In this document: positions 8,277-16,615 of the stretch, in pieces
Position numbering within the stretch: position 1 is the first letter of the stretch
Layout: each line of letters opens with the position of its first letter
Source of the DNA: Granulicella aggregans
GTDB lineage: Bacteria; Acidobacteriota; Terriglobia; Terriglobales; Acidobacteriaceae
NCBI RefSeq assembly: GCF_014203275.1
Contig: NZ_JACHIP010000002.1
Location: 62,001 to 126,000 of the forward strand
DNA length: 64,000 bases
Reading direction: 5' to 3'
The notes under the pieces: model-generated
Seen by the model: the letters and a program-made list of their open reading frames with translations, nothing else
What the model was told of the DNA's origin: nothing
The model's database searches: none
Position numbers and translations under genes: made by a program

Positions 8277-9419
8277 ATGCACGATACTGGAATGAGCACA
8301 GCCGCCGTAACTTTCAATCCCGCCATGTCCACACAGCCCGTCAAGTCCGCAAACGTCCCGAGTCTCTTCCCCGGCAAGTCCTGGCAGCAGGTCCTCGCCC
8401 GCGACACCTCCGCCGACGGCCAGTTCTTCTACGCCGTCAAATCCACCAAGATCTACTGCAAGCCAAGCTGTGCCAGCCGGAAGCCCAGCCGTAAGAACGT
8501 CACCTTCTTTCCGACAGCCGCCGCCGCCGAAGCCGCAGGCTACCGTGCCTGCCTGCGTTGCGAGCCTGACCGCACCGAAGACAAGCCCGACCCGCAGGCC
8601 GACGCCATCGCCACCGTCGCCGACTACCTGAAAGACCACGCCGCCGAGCGCACCCGCCTCGCCGACATAGCCAAGGCGACCGGCGTAGGCCGCCTCACAA
8701 TTCTTCGTGGCTTCAAGCGCGTCCTCGGCGTCACCCCCGGCGAGTTCGCCAAAGAACAACGCCTCGCCAAGTTCAAAGACAAAGTCCGCGAGCCGAAGAA
8801 GCGCGTCACCGACGCCATCTACGAAGCCGGCTACGGCTCCTCCAGCCGCCTCTACGAGAACTCCGCCGTCTCTCTTGGTATGACCCCGCGCGTCATGCGC
8901 GAGGGCGGCGCTGGACTGGTCATCCGCTACACCCTCGCCGATTCGCCACTAGGCAAGATGCTCGTCGCCACCACCGACTTCGGCATCTGCGCGATCCTCT
9001 TCGGCCGCGACCAGAAGGAACTCGAAGCCGACCTCCGCGAGCGATTCTCCAAGGCCCAGCTAACCCCCGCGCGGGGCAACACCGGCTGGCTAGCCGAGGC
9101 CGTCGCTTTCGTCCTATCGCAGCTCAGCGAATCCCCCACAGCAGCGAAGTTCCCGCTCGACGTGAGAGCGACAGCCTTTCAACAACGCGTCTGGAAAGCG
9201 CTACAGGCAATCCCGCGCGGCGAAACCCGCAGCTACGGTGAACTCGCCCGCGAGCTCGGCAAGCCGACCGCGTCCCGCGCCGTCGCCGCCGCCTGCGCTG
9301 CAAATCCGATCGCCATCGCCGTCCCCTGCCACCGTCTTGTGGGCTCAGACGGCTCACTCACCGGCTACCGCTGGGGCCTCGACCGCAAGCAAAAGATCCT
9401 CGCCGCCGAACATCTCTAG
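8277..9419 (+). CDS. ada: Bifunctional Ada: methylphosphotriester sensor / AraC activator and O6-methylguanine-DNA methyltransferase
   Basis: The 380 residues hold all three parts of Ada. The N-terminal zinc-binding domain has Cys61, Cys65, Cys92 and Cys95 (IYCKPSC ... ACLRC), one of which normally takes the methyl group from DNA phosphotriesters. An AraC-type DNA-binding domain follows at about 105-205. The C-terminal methyltransferase has the suicide Cys351 in the invariant PCHR motif, with SYGELARELGKP upstream. The protein repairs alkylated DNA and activates its own regulon once methylated. ATG at 8277 is used; in-frame ATGs at 8292 and 8325 are possible. Ada usually autoregulates, but no Ada box could be identified with confidence. 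Confidence 0.96.
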   Translation: MHDTGMSTAAVTFNPAMSTQPVKSANVPSLFPGKSWQQVLARDTSADGQFFYAVKSTKIYCKPSCASRKPSRKNVTFFPTAAAAEAAGYRACLRCEPDRTEDKPDPQADAIATVADYLKDHAAERTRLADIAKATGVGRLTILRGFKRVLGVTPGEFAKEQRLAKFKDKVREPKKRVTDAIYEAGYGSSSRLYENSAVSLGMTPRVMREGGAGLVIRYTLADSPLGKMLVATTDFGICAILFGRDQKELEADLRERFSKAQLTPARGNTGWLAEAVAFVLSQLSESPTAAKFPLDVRATAFQQRVWKALQAIPRGETRSYGELARELGKPTASRAVAAACAANPIAIAVPCHRLVGSDGSLTGYRWGLDRKQKILAAEHL

Positions 9420-9441
9420 TGTGCTCGAACCACCAAGCCTT

Positions 9442-9509
9442 ATGTGCCCCATTCATCGCGCTTCTGTCTCTGCGATGAGTGGGTATCGTTTGCGGTAGCA
9501 AACGATACC
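9442..9509 (+). repeat. Palindromic repeat family A, copy 2
   Basis: It is almost identical to the copy at 7646-7711, including both hairpins (CCCATTCATCGC with GCGATGAGTGGG, then ATCGTTTGC with GCAAACGAT). It starts 23 bases after the ada stop. The two copies bracket the DUF3455-ada pair as direct repeats. Confidence 0.8.
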
Positions 9510-9544
9510 TTTCTCCACCCCGGCATCACAGTTACATTAGGGGA

Positions 9545-10858
9545 ATGCCCCCGGCCCAATCCCTTCCATCGATAGACGCCTCGAAGCTCTACAGCAAGAT
9601 CACCTGGCGACTCATCCCCTACATCTTCATCCTCTACATCCTCGCGTATCTCGACCGCGTAAACGTGGGCTTCGCCGCCGCCGACATGCAGCGCGACCTC
9701 CATCTCTCGAACACCGTCTACGGCACCGGCGCAGGCATCTTCTTCCTGGGATCAGCGCTCTTCGATCTACCCAGCAACCTCATGCTCACCCGATTCGGCC
9801 CACGTCGCTGGATCGCTCGGATCATGATCTCCTGGGGCATCGTCGCGACGGGCATGGCCTTCGTCACCGGCGCGCACAGCTTCTATCTGCTCCGCTTCCT
9901 GCTCGGTCTGGGCGAGGCCGGCTTCTTCCCCGGCATGATCCTCTATCTCACCTTCTGGTTCCCCTCTGCGGAGCGCGCCCGGGCCATCGCCAAGTTCATG
10001 ACCGCCACCTCGCTCGCCGGAGTCGTCGGCGGCCCACTCTCGAGCTTCCTGCTCAAGCTCGAAGGCCGCTCCGGTCTGCATGGATGGCAGTGGCTCTTCC
10101 TCTCCGAAGGCCTGCCCACCATCCTGATGGGCGTCTCCGTCCTTTTCCTGCTCAAGGACAAGCCAGACGACGCAAACTGGCTCTCCCACGAAGAGAAACA
10201 ATGGCTCGACGCCGAACTCCAACGCGACCGAAACGAAGGTGGGGCCACCGCCCGCCACAATCTCCTCGACGCCTTCAAACTCCCGCTCGTATGGATGCTC
10301 GCCGCAGTCTTCTTCATCTCGCAGATCGGCGTCTACACCGTGAACCTCTGGATGCCGCTCGTCCTCAACAGCTTCGTCCACGCAGGCACCCACGGTGATG
10401 CCAGCCTGATCGCCCGCTACGCGACCTTCCCCTACCTCGCCGCCGCCATCTTCACCGTCATCATCGGCTGGTCAAGCGACCGCACCGGCGACCGGCGCTG
10501 GCACATCGCCTTCTGCCTCTTGCTCTGCGCGATCGGTTTCAGCTGGGTCGCAATTGCTCATAGCCTGCTCGCAGCGCTCGTCGCCTTCACGCTGGCCACC
10601 ATGGGCTGGTGGGGTATGATGGGCCCATTCTGGGCGATCCCTACCCGCGTGCTCGGCGGTCGCGCCGCAGCCGGTGGAGTCGCTATCATCACCATCCTCG
10701 GAGGCATCGGCGGATTCACCGGCCCCTACCTGACGGGATTGCTCCGCGACCTCACCCACAGTTTTTCGGCTGGCCTCTTCGTCATCGGCGGACTGGCCAT
10801 CGTCGGCGCGGTCGTCACCCTGGCGATACGAACCTCACCACGATCTGCGGCGAACTAG
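9545..10858 (+). CDS. MFS transporter, anion:cation symporter (ACS) family
   Basis: From the ATG at 9545 the protein has 437 residues and twelve hydrophobic segments. An upstream in-frame extension to 9479 crosses repeat copy 2 and is rejected. The start of helix 1, RLIPYIFILYILAYLDRVNVGFA, and the loop GFFPGMILYLTFWFP are hallmarks of the ACS/phthalate-permease-like family, which takes up organic anions such as sugar acids, tartrate or aromatic acids with protons. A hydrophilic central loop (about 195-235) separates the two halves. No catabolic genes sit beside it, so the substrate stays open. Confidence 0.88.
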   Translation: MPPAQSLPSIDASKLYSKITWRLIPYIFILYILAYLDRVNVGFAAADMQRDLHLSNTVYGTGAGIFFLGSALFDLPSNLMLTRFGPRRWIARIMISWGIVATGMAFVTGAHSFYLLRFLLGLGEAGFFPGMILYLTFWFPSAERARAIAKFMTATSLAGVVGGPLSSFLLKLEGRSGLHGWQWLFLSEGLPTILMGVSVLFLLKDKPDDANWLSHEEKQWLDAELQRDRNEGGATARHNLLDAFKLPLVWMLAAVFFISQIGVYTVNLWMPLVLNSFVHAGTHGDASLIARYATFPYLAAAIFTVIIGWSSDRTGDRRWHIAFCLLLCAIGFSWVAIAHSLLAALVAFTLATMGWWGMMGPFWAIPTRVLGGRAAAGGVAIITILGGIGGFTGPYLTGLLRDLTHSFSAGLFVIGGLAIVGAVVTLAIRTSPRSAAN

Positions 10859-10863
10859 CTCGC

Positions 10864-11301
10864 TCAAAAGTCTCCCGAAGCTCCGCCGCCCCCGCTATCG
10901 CCGCCGTCAAAGCCCCCGATATCCGAGGTATCAGAGACATCAGCCGAGGGAGCGTCCGATGTGAACGTCGTGTCCGAAGTGAACGACACGTCCAACGTGA
11001 CGGTCGCGTCCGATGTGAATGTAGTATCCGACGTGGATGTCATGTCCAATGCGCTGTCATTGCCACCTAAAAATTCCGCGCCAGCAGCACCCCAGCTCGC
11101 GACATCGCCATTGTCATTCGCGCGCACACACGCTGCACAGTCCGGCTGATAGGCCTCATGCTCCGCGCAATGCGCCCGACGCTTCTTGAAGAAGTTGGAG
11201 ATGCCTCCCAGGATGTCCGTCATGCAGTGATCATGGCAGCTCATAGGTTCACCGCGCAACGCATTTCGAGCCGCTTTTCTCACCAGACCTTCATGCGACA
11301 A
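10864..11301 (-). CDS. Hypothetical low-complexity protein with hexapeptide repeats
   Basis: The 145-residue frame (or a shorter one from an internal Met, such as that of MSCHDHC) has an N-terminal part rich in Cys and His (CHDHC, AHCAEHEAYQPDCAAC), arranged as two CxxC/CxH-like pairs that could bind a metal. The second half is built from a degenerate six-residue repeat of the form SDTTFT/SDATVT, encoded by five 18-bp DNA units at 10955-11044, and ends in a Gly/Asp-rich tail. No signal peptide or known domain is seen. The gene converges on the MFS gene with only five bases between. The function is unknown, and coding status is likely but not certain. Confidence 0.5.
   Translation of the reverse strand: MSHEGLVRKAARNALRGEPMSCHDHCMTDILGGISNFFKKRRAHCAEHEAYQPDCAACVRANDNGDVASWGAAGAEFLGGNDSALDMTSTSDTTFTSDATVTLDVSFTSDTTFTSDAPSADVSDTSDIGGFDGGDSGGGGASGDF
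10955..11044 (+). repeat. Five tandem 18-bp units
   Basis: Units beginning TCCGATGTGAACGTCGTG repeat at 10955, 10973, 10991, 11009 and 11027 with a few substitutions each. The period is a multiple of three and lies inside the minus-strand gene at 10864-11301, so length changes keep the frame. Confidence 0.85.
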
Positions 11302-11408
11302 ACGCGGACGTTACCGTGGGATGACTCCGCCCAATTCCGCAGGCCAGACAGGAACAGACGCGATACCATTGATTGGTAGATCAACATACTTAATCAGAGG
11401 AACCTCCC

Positions 11409-12869
11409 ATGGCGACAGCAACACTCGATACCGCAGCCCTGACCAACATTGCGAGGGATTACAAAGTAGCCGACATCACCCTCGCCGACTTCGGTCGCAA
11501 AGAGATCGACATCGCCGAGCAGGAGATGCCCGGCCTCATGTCCATCCGCCGCAAGTATGCCGCAGGCAAGCCCCTCGCTGGGGTCCGCGTCACCGGATCA
11601 CTCCACATGACCATCCAGACCGCCGTGCTCATCGAGACCATGGTCGACCTCGGTGCCGATGTCCGCTGGGCAAGCTGCAACATCTTCTCGACGCAGGATC
11701 ACGCGGCAGCAGCCATCGCCGCAGCCGGCGTCCCCGTCTTCGCCTGGAAGGGCGAGACCCTCGAAGAGTTCTGGTGGTGTACAAATGAAGCTCTCAGCTT
11801 CCCCAATCCGAACGGCCCCGGCCTCCTCGGCCCCCAGCTCGTCATCGACGACGGCGGCGACGTCACCCTCCTCATCCATAAGGGTGCCGAGATGGAAAAG
11901 GGCGACAAGTGGGTTGATTCGCCTTCCGGTTCGACGGAAGAGTCCGTCATCAAAACTCTCCTCAAGAAAGTCCACGCCGACTACCCCACCCGCTGGCAGG
12001 ATGTAGCCAAGGAATGGCGCGGCGTCTCTGAAGAGACCACCACCGGCGTTCACCGTCTCTACAAGATGCTCGAGAAGGGCACCCTCCTCGTCCCCGCAAT
12101 CAACGTCAACGACTCCGTCACCAAGTCGAAGTTCGACAACCTCTACGGCTGCCGCGAATCGCTCGTCGATGGCATCAAGCGCGCCACCGACGTCATGATC
12201 GCCGGTAAGGTCGCCGTCGTCTGCGGCTATGGCGACGTAGGCAAGGGTTCGGCAGCATCCCTGCGCGGCCTAGGCGCTCGCGTCATCGTCACCGAGATCG
12301 ACCCCATCAACGCCCTCCAGGCTGCGATGGAAGGCTACGAGGTCACCACCATCGAAGAGACGCTCGGTCGCGGCGACATCTACGTCACCTGCACCGGCAA
12401 CGTCGACATCATCACCACCGACCACATGCGTCTCATGAAGGACCAGGCCATCGTCTGCAACATCGGCCACTTCGACAACGAGATCCAGATGGAGCCTCTG
12501 AATGCCCTCAAAGACGTGACCAAGCTCAACATCAAGCCCCAGGTCGACAAGTACACCTTCGCCACCGGAAACAGCATCTTCGTCCTCGCCGAAGGCCGTC
12601 TGGTGAACCTTGGCTGCGCCACCGGCCACCCCAGCTTCGTCATGTCCAACAGCTTCTCCAACCAGACCCTCGCGCAGCTCGATCTCTGGGCCAACAAGGA
12701 CACCTATAAGATTGGTGTCTATGTCCTGCCCAAGAAGCTCGACGAGGAGGTGGCCCGCTTGCACCTCGAGAAGATCGGCGTGAAACTTACCACCCTCAGC
12801 CCCAGACAGGCCGACTATCTCAGCGTCCCCGTCGAAGGTCCCTACAAGGGCGAGAACTACCGCTACTAA
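11409..12869 (+). CDS. ahcY: Adenosylhomocysteinase
   Basis: The enzyme reversibly hydrolyses S-adenosylhomocysteine to adenosine and homocysteine and so relieves product inhibition of methyltransferases. The 486 residues include the NAD-binding Rossmann motif [21 protein letters not shown], the substrate motif [16 protein letters not shown] near the N-terminus, and the C-terminal tail ending [10 protein letters not shown], which in the family reaches into the NAD site of the neighbouring subunit. The ATG at 11409 has AGAGGAACC upstream. A rho-independent terminator follows at 12891-12920. Its partner enzyme metK is in the same window but separate. No SAH riboswitch could be recognised in the leader. 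Confidence 0.98.
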   Translation: MATATLDTAALTNIARDYKVADITLADFGRKEIDIAEQEMPGLMSIRRKYAAGKPLAGVRVTGSLHMTIQTAVLIETMVDLGADVRWASCNIFSTQDHAAAAIAAAGVPVFAWKGETLEEFWWCTNEALSFPNPNGPGLLGPQLVIDDGGDVTLLIHKGAEMEKGDKWVDSPSGSTEESVIKTLLKKVHADYPTRWQDVAKEWRGVSEETTTGVHRLYKMLEKGTLLVPAINVNDSVTKSKFDNLYGCRESLVDGIKRATDVMIAGKVAVVCGYGDVGKGSAASLRGLGARVIVTEIDPINALQAAMEGYEVTTIEETLGRGDIYVTCTGNVDIITTDHMRLMKDQAIVCNIGHFDNEIQMEPLNALKDVTKLNIKPQVDKYTFATGNSIFVLAEGRLVNLGCATGHPSFVMSNSFSNQTLAQLDLWANKDTYKIGVYVLPKKLDEEVARLHLEKIGVKLTTLSPRQADYLSVPVEGPYKGENYRY

Positions 12870-12890
12870 CTCTCCACATCCCAAACAAAG

Positions 12891-12920
12891 AGGCCGCCGA
12901 TCATCTCGGCGGCCTTCGCT
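12891..12920 (+). terminator. Probable terminator after ahcY
   Basis: A perfect ten-base stem AGGCCGCCGA/TCGGCGGCCT with a five-base loop is followed by TCGCTTTTGC, a short and interrupted T tract. It starts 22 bases after the ahcY stop. Confidence 0.75.
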
Positions 12921-12938
12921 TTTGCGCTCCAATGACCT

Positions 12939-13039
12939 GTCATCCGAGTGAAGCCCCTCGCAACGCCCGGGGTCCCCGGCGGACGAACTTGTTCGCTGGG
13001 GTAGCAGAGCGAGGGACGCAGTCGAAGGACCTGCTTACG
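12939..13039 (+). repeat. Repeat family B, divergent copy
   Basis: It starts GTCATCCGAGTGAAG and ends GCAGTCGAAGGACC, with a long internal segment that contains its own inverted repeats. This is a diverged member of the GTCATCCTGAGCGAAG family found at 16479, 19587, 32773 and 48001. It sits between ahcY and the DUF4397 gene. Confidence 0.65.
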
Positions 13040-13101
13040 GATCGGATCGTAGATGTCGCTCAAAGCTTCAGCCGCTAAGCTTCAAGCCAGCCGCCACCGA
13101 C

Positions 13102-13875
13102 CTACTCCACCACCGCAGCCGGATCGAAATCTTCAGCCGTAACGATCTGCACCTTCTGCCCATCGATCCGCTGGCTATCCAGCACAATCAGTGTCCGCGC
13201 TGACCCCGAGGCATACGCCACCGTAGCACCGCTGTAAACCGGCACCGCAGTTCCCGCCGTCACCAGGATCACCCGGTAAGCTCCCGCAGGCACGTTCATA
13301 TAATCGCCGTTCTCGCCGAAGCCCACGTTCGTCATCACCGGCCTGCTCTCACCCAGCGTCGACCCGGCCCGCACCAGATACACATCCACATCGCCCGCAG
13401 CACGCCGAGCCTGTGCAACCACCCTCACCGAAGCCAGCCCCGCCGGCGCAGACACACTCTGATCCACCAACAAAGTCTCCGAAACCGCACCGGTAGGCCC
13501 GCCACCGATCAGCACCGTGTAATGCCCGGAAGCCGCGAAACTCCCCTGCACGGAACTCAACGGCGGCTTCGTTCCTGCCGCATGGGCACTCACGGCAGAA
13601 GTTCCCGGCGTAACGGAAACATACGAAGACACCGTTCCGAAACCCAGGTTATAAGCCAGCGCCGAACCACCCTGATAGACATCCAACTCGGGCGCGTCAG
13701 CCGACGTATCGATAATCCGCACCTGCGCCGCCGGCATCCCCGCCGAAAGATTCTGACAACCCGTAAGCGTCGCCAGCAAGACCGCCGTCATTGCGATCCG
13801 CAGGCAGCTCCGCATCCCTGTCGCAGAACGCAAGAGGCCTTCGCAGCCGGCGCTTTGGGCAAACCGATTCAGCAT
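13102..13875 (-). CDS. DUF4397 domain lipoprotein
   Basis: The 257-residue protein has a lipoprotein-like export signal with the lipobox LTGC near residue 40, so it is probably anchored to a membrane by a lipidated Cys. The mature part shows the DUF4397 pattern: AQVRIIDTSADAPELDVYQGG, then a compact beta repeat and a second half DVDVYLVRAGSTLGESRPV ... GDYMNVPAGAYRVILVTAG. This indicates two related beta-sandwich units. Proteins of this family are surface or periplasmic and of unknown role. The export signal would start nearer residue 20, so an internal start (MRSCLRIAMTAVLLATLTGC) is also plausible. It stands alone. Confidence 0.8.
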   Translation of the reverse strand: MLNRFAQSAGCEGLLRSATGMRSCLRIAMTAVLLATLTGCQNLSAGMPAAQVRIIDTSADAPELDVYQGGSALAYNLGFGTVSSYVSVTPGTSAVSAHAAGTKPPLSSVQGSFAASGHYTVLIGGGPTGAVSETLLVDQSVSAPAGLASVRVVAQARRAAGDVDVYLVRAGSTLGESRPVMTNVGFGENGDYMNVPAGAYRVILVTAGTAVPVYSGATVAYASGSARTLIVLDSQRIDGQKVQIVTAEDFDPAAVVE

Positions 13876-13967
13876 TCGCTCACTCGGAGAAGGATCACGT
13901 AACTTTCGTCTCTGCTCTTACTTTACCGGAACGCCCGTCGCCGCAATGTCATCATTTCGTAACGGCT

Positions 13968-14279
13968 TTACTTCTTTACCCGGTGCGCGATCACCTGGTC
14001 CTTGATCTTCTCGTAGGTCGCCGCCGGAATAATCCCCTTGGTCGTCAGCTGGTTCTTCGCTGTATACGGACGCCCGTCGATGATCTTCTTCGCATAGGCA
14101 TCGCCAATCCCCGGCAGCGCCTTCAACTGGTCCGCCGTTGCTGTATTGAGATCAAGCTTGTCCCCATCCGCCGCGATCTTCTGCGAGACGGAGGGCTTCG
14201 CCGCGGGAGCCTGCGACATCGCCGGAAAGCTTAGGCAAAGCAAGAGAGCGGGAAAAATCATCAGACGGCGCAGCAGCAT
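13968..14279 (-). CDS. Secreted helix-hairpin-helix protein, ComEA-like
   Basis: The 103-residue protein begins with a signal peptide (about residues 1-24, ending AMSQA). The rest is a double helix-hairpin-helix module: [32 protein letters not shown] and a second partly degenerate motif [20 protein letters not shown]. This is the DNA-binding fold of ComEA, which captures incoming DNA in the periplasm during transformation. Similar short exported proteins exist without competence genes nearby, and no com or pil genes are seen here. Periplasmic DNA binding is therefore a family-based guess. Confidence 0.8.
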   Translation of the reverse strand: MLLRRLMIFPALLLCLSFPAMSQAPAAKPSVSQKIAADGDKLDLNTATADQLKALPGIGDAYAKKIIDGRPYTAKNQLTTKGIIPAATYEKIKDQVIAHRVKK

Positions 14280-14358
14280 GTGGGACCTCCAAACGAAGTA
14301 CCGCCAGCCTAGGCGACGCTCCCACTCATGTCAACGCCCATCGTAGCTAAACTCTCCG

Positions 14359-14390
14359 GGTGCCCATGTCTCGATTCTGAGACATGGGAC
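14359..14390 (+). repeat. Palindromic repeat family A, short copy
   Basis: GGGTGCCCATGTCTCG leads into a perfect hairpin CCCATGTCTC/GAGACATGGG (14363-14372 with 14379-14388). It sits upstream of the acetyltransferase start. Confidence 0.75.
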
Positions 14391-14420
14391 GTACAACTTC
14401 ACCTTGCTAAACTTTCTGGT

Positions 14421-14978
14421 ATGCCTCTCACGCTCAGGCCCGCGGCTCCAGCCGATCTGCCCACCCTCGCAACCCTGATGAACACCGCCTACCGTGGCAC
14501 CGGCCCCAACGCAAGCTGGAACACCGAATCTCGTTACCTCGACGGCGATCGCACCAGCGAAGGCGCCCTCAAAGAAGAGCTCGCAACCAAGCCGGAGTCT
14601 TTCCTGCTCGTCGCAGAAGAAGACTCGCAGCTACCCATAAAAGGCTGCGTCTGGCTCGAACCCTTGTCAGACAACACCTGGTACCTAGGCTCGCTCACCG
14701 TCGATCCGGCCTTGCAGAAATCCGGACTCGGCCGAACCTTGTTAGGCTCAGCCGAACAGTGGGCAAAAGAACGTGGAGCAAGCGCGATCGAGATGCACGT
14801 CATCAACGTGCGCGACACGCTGATCGCCTGGTACGAACGAAGAGGCTATCGCCTGACCGGCGAAACCCACCCATTCCCCTACGGCGACAATCGCTTCGGA
14901 ACTCCGCTGCGCGGCGATCTGAACTTCGTTGTGCTCGATAAGCAACTCTATCCTTCTCTGTGTTCATCGAAACGATGA
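14421..14978 (+). CDS. GNAT family N-acetyltransferase
   Basis: From the ATG at 14421 the product has 185 residues. The longer open frame to 14328 crosses a repeat hairpin and is rejected. The acetyl-CoA binding signature is LTVDPALQKSGLGRTLLGSAEQWA (V.P..Q..G.G..L), followed by AIEMHVINVRDTLIAWYERRGYRLTGE, the usual beta6-alpha4 ending. Such enzymes move an acetyl group from acetyl-CoA to an amine, protein or small molecule. The acceptor is not predictable. It directly precedes the his promoter region, but no functional link is apparent. Confidence 0.85.
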   Translation: MPLTLRPAAPADLPTLATLMNTAYRGTGPNASWNTESRYLDGDRTSEGALKEELATKPESFLLVAEEDSQLPIKGCVWLEPLSDNTWYLGSLTVDPALQKSGLGRTLLGSAEQWAKERGASAIEMHVINVRDTLIAWYERRGYRLTGETHPFPYGDNRFGTPLRGDLNFVVLDKQLYPSLCSSKR

Positions 14979-14986
14979 GAGCGAGA

Positions 14987-15015
14987 TTGACAACGATCCC
15001 GCTCCCGTCTAGCCT
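14987..15015 (+). promoter_or_regulatory. Probable his operon promoter
   Basis: TTGACA at 14987-14992 is a perfect -35 box. A 17-base spacer leads to TAGCCT at 15010-15015, a weak -10 (three of six matches). Transcription would start near 15022, at or next to the A of the hisL ATG. The -10 is poor, so the exact start is uncertain. Confidence 0.5.
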
Positions 15016-15022
15016 CTAAATC

Positions 15023-15106
15023 ATGAGCTCGCTTCTTCATCACCGTGGCCACCACCATCATCACGCGACCAGCGTGTTGGCGGCTGTATCCGGTGCGGCG
15101 ATCTAA
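15023..15106 (+). CDS. hisL: Histidine operon leader peptide
   Basis: The 27-codon frame encodes seven histidines, at codons 6, 7 and 10-14 (two followed by Arg-Gly, then five in a row). This is the signature of the his attenuator leader: ribosome stalling at His codons when charged tRNA-His is scarce favours an antiterminator. It lies 106 bp before hisI, and an intrinsic terminator follows 28 bases after its stop. No Shine-Dalgarno sequence is seen, and the predicted transcript would begin at about its ATG, so it may be translated leaderless. The peptide has no expected function beyond regulation. The alternative antiterminator pairing was not resolved by eye. Confidence 0.85.
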   Translation: MSSLLHHRGHHHHHATSVLAAVSGAAI

Positions 15107-15133
15107 GCAACTCCCAAACCAGGATTCCAAACA

Positions 15134-15168
15134 GGCCCGCTAACGCGCACATCGCGAGCGGGCTTTTT
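15134..15168 (+). terminator. his attenuator terminator
   Basis: The stem GCCCGCT (15135-15141) pairs with AGCGGGC (15157-15163), extended by CGCG/CGCG inside, and is followed directly by five T. It lies between hisL and hisI with no gene end before it other than hisL, so it is placed as an attenuator rather than an operon terminator. Confidence 0.88.
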
Positions 15169-15212
15169 GCTGCTCGAAACCAACTCTCCAACCAAACCCA
15201 AGCGAGACGTTT

Positions 15213-15581
15213 ATGACCGCAGTAGCCACAGACCCAATCAATATCGACTTCGCGAAGATGGACGGCCTCGTCCCCGGCATGGTGCAGGACGCGAAGACCG
15301 GCGAGCTCCTCATGCTTGGCTTTCTTAACGAGACCAGCTACAAGATGACCCTCGAAACCGGCTACGTCACCTTCTGGAGCCGCACCCGCTCCAAGCTTTG
15401 GATGAAGGGCGAGACCAGCGGCAACCGCCTCCGCGTCGTCTCCGCTGCCACCGATTGCGACAGCGACGCCCTCCTCTTCAAAGTCGAAGTCGAAGGCGAC
15501 GGCCTCGTCTGCCACGAAGGCACCGTAAGCTGCTTCACCAAACCCATCGCTGTAACCGCTGCATCAGGAGAGACAAAGTAA
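15213..15581 (+). CDS. hisI: Phosphoribosyl-AMP cyclohydrolase
   Basis: The enzyme opens the adenine ring of phosphoribosyl-AMP, the third step of histidine synthesis. The 122-residue protein has the metal and substrate motifs [46 protein letters not shown] and CHEGTVSCF, including the Cys residues that bind zinc. It lacks the C-terminal HisE pyrophosphatase domain found in fused HisIE proteins, and no separate hisE lies in this operon, so that step must be encoded elsewhere. The stop overlaps the hisG start by one base (TAATG), which indicates translational coupling. It is the first structural gene after the attenuator. Confidence 0.96.
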   Translation: MTAVATDPINIDFAKMDGLVPGMVQDAKTGELLMLGFLNETSYKMTLETGYVTFWSRTRSKLWMKGETSGNRLRVVSAATDCDSDALLFKVEVEGDGLVCHEGTVSCFTKPIAVTAASGETK

Positions 15582-16459
15582 TGCCCACGCAGAAGCTCAA
15601 ACTCGGCATCCCCAAAGGCAGCCTGCAGGACGCCACCCTCGCCCTCTTCGAACGCGCCGGCTGGCGCATCTTCGCCAACGGCCGCAGCTACTTCCCCACC
15701 ATCGACGACGTCGAGATCGAGTGCATGCTCGTCCGCGCCCAGGAGATGGCCCGCTACGTCGAGCACGGCGCTCTCGACGCCGGTCTCACCGGCCGCGACT
15801 GGGTCCTCGAAAATGAGTCCGACGTCGAGTACGTCACCAGCCTCACCTACTCCAAGCAAAGCCGCCAGACCGTCAAGTGGGTCCTCGCTGTCCCCGAAGA
15901 TTCGCCCTTCCAGAAGCCCGAAGACCTCGCCGGAAAAATCATCGCAACGGAGCTCGTCGAGTTCACCAAGCGCTACTTCGCCTCAAAGAACATTCCCGTC
16001 AAAGTCGAGTTCAGCTGGGGCGCAACCGAAGTAAAGCCGCCCACCCTCGCGGACGCGATCGTAGAAGTAACCGAGACCGGCAGCAGCCTCCGCGCCAACC
16101 GCCTCCGCATCATCGAAACCTTGATGGAGTCAGAGACCCAGCTCATCGCCAACAAATCCGCCTACGCCGACGCCTGGAAGCGCAACAAGATCGATAACAT
16201 CTCGCTGATGCTGAACGCCGCCATCGCCGCCCAGGGCCGCGTCGGCCTCATGATGAACGCAAGGAAGGCCGACCTCGACTCCGTCACCAACGTCCTGCCC
16301 GCGCTCAACTCACCCACGATCTCACAGCTCCGCGACCCTGAGTGGGTCGCGCTCAATACCATCCTCGACGAATCGCTCGTTCGCGATGTCATCCCAAAAC
16401 TAAAGCTGGCCGGAGCCACCGGCATCGTCGAATACCCACTAAGCAAAGTCGTTTTGTAG
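15581..16459 (+). CDS. hisG: ATP phosphoribosyltransferase, long form
   Basis: The enzyme couples ATP to PRPP, the first and feedback-controlled step of histidine synthesis. The 292-residue length shows the long homohexameric form with a C-terminal ACT-like regulatory domain (about 215-292), so HisZ is not required. Visible motifs are [31 protein letters not shown] and [18 protein letters not shown], the last being the PRPP-binding loop. The ATG at 15581 overlaps the hisI stop; an in-frame extension upstream lies inside hisI and is not used. A repeat element and 156 bases separate it from hisD. Confidence 0.97.
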   Translation: MPTQKLKLGIPKGSLQDATLALFERAGWRIFANGRSYFPTIDDVEIECMLVRAQEMARYVEHGALDAGLTGRDWVLENESDVEYVTSLTYSKQSRQTVKWVLAVPEDSPFQKPEDLAGKIIATELVEFTKRYFASKNIPVKVEFSWGATEVKPPTLADAIVEVTETGSSLRANRLRIIETLMESETQLIANKSAYADAWKRNKIDNISLMLNAAIAAQGRVGLMMNARKADLDSVTNVLPALNSPTISQLRDPEWVALNTILDESLVRDVIPKLKLAGATGIVEYPLSKVVL

Positions 16460-16478
16460 ACCTCACCCTCCACAAATT

Positions 16479-16580
16479 GTCATCCTGACCTCGGCGCGTG
16501 CAGCTTCATCGCACGCGCCGAGGTCGAAGGACCCCGATTCCACTCACATCACCTAACCCGCTCGAACCTTTCAACCACGA
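16479..16580 (+). repeat. Repeat family B with an internal perfect hairpin, inside the his operon
   Basis: GTCATCCTGACC leads into a perfect stem CCTCGGCGCGTGC/GCACGCGCCGAGG (loop nine bases), then GTCGAAGGACCCCG, and ends with CTCGAACCTTTCAACCACGA. The tail and head match the copies at 32773, 19587 and 48001. It separates hisG from hisD. Confidence 0.75.
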
Positions 16581-16615
16581 ACCGGACCACGCACCACTCC
16601 CGTCGAAGAAAAAAC

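Noticed and set aside
11302..11408. Possible SAH riboswitch before ahcY
   Set aside because: The short, purine-containing leader does not show the conserved SAH-binding core. A covariance search would decide.
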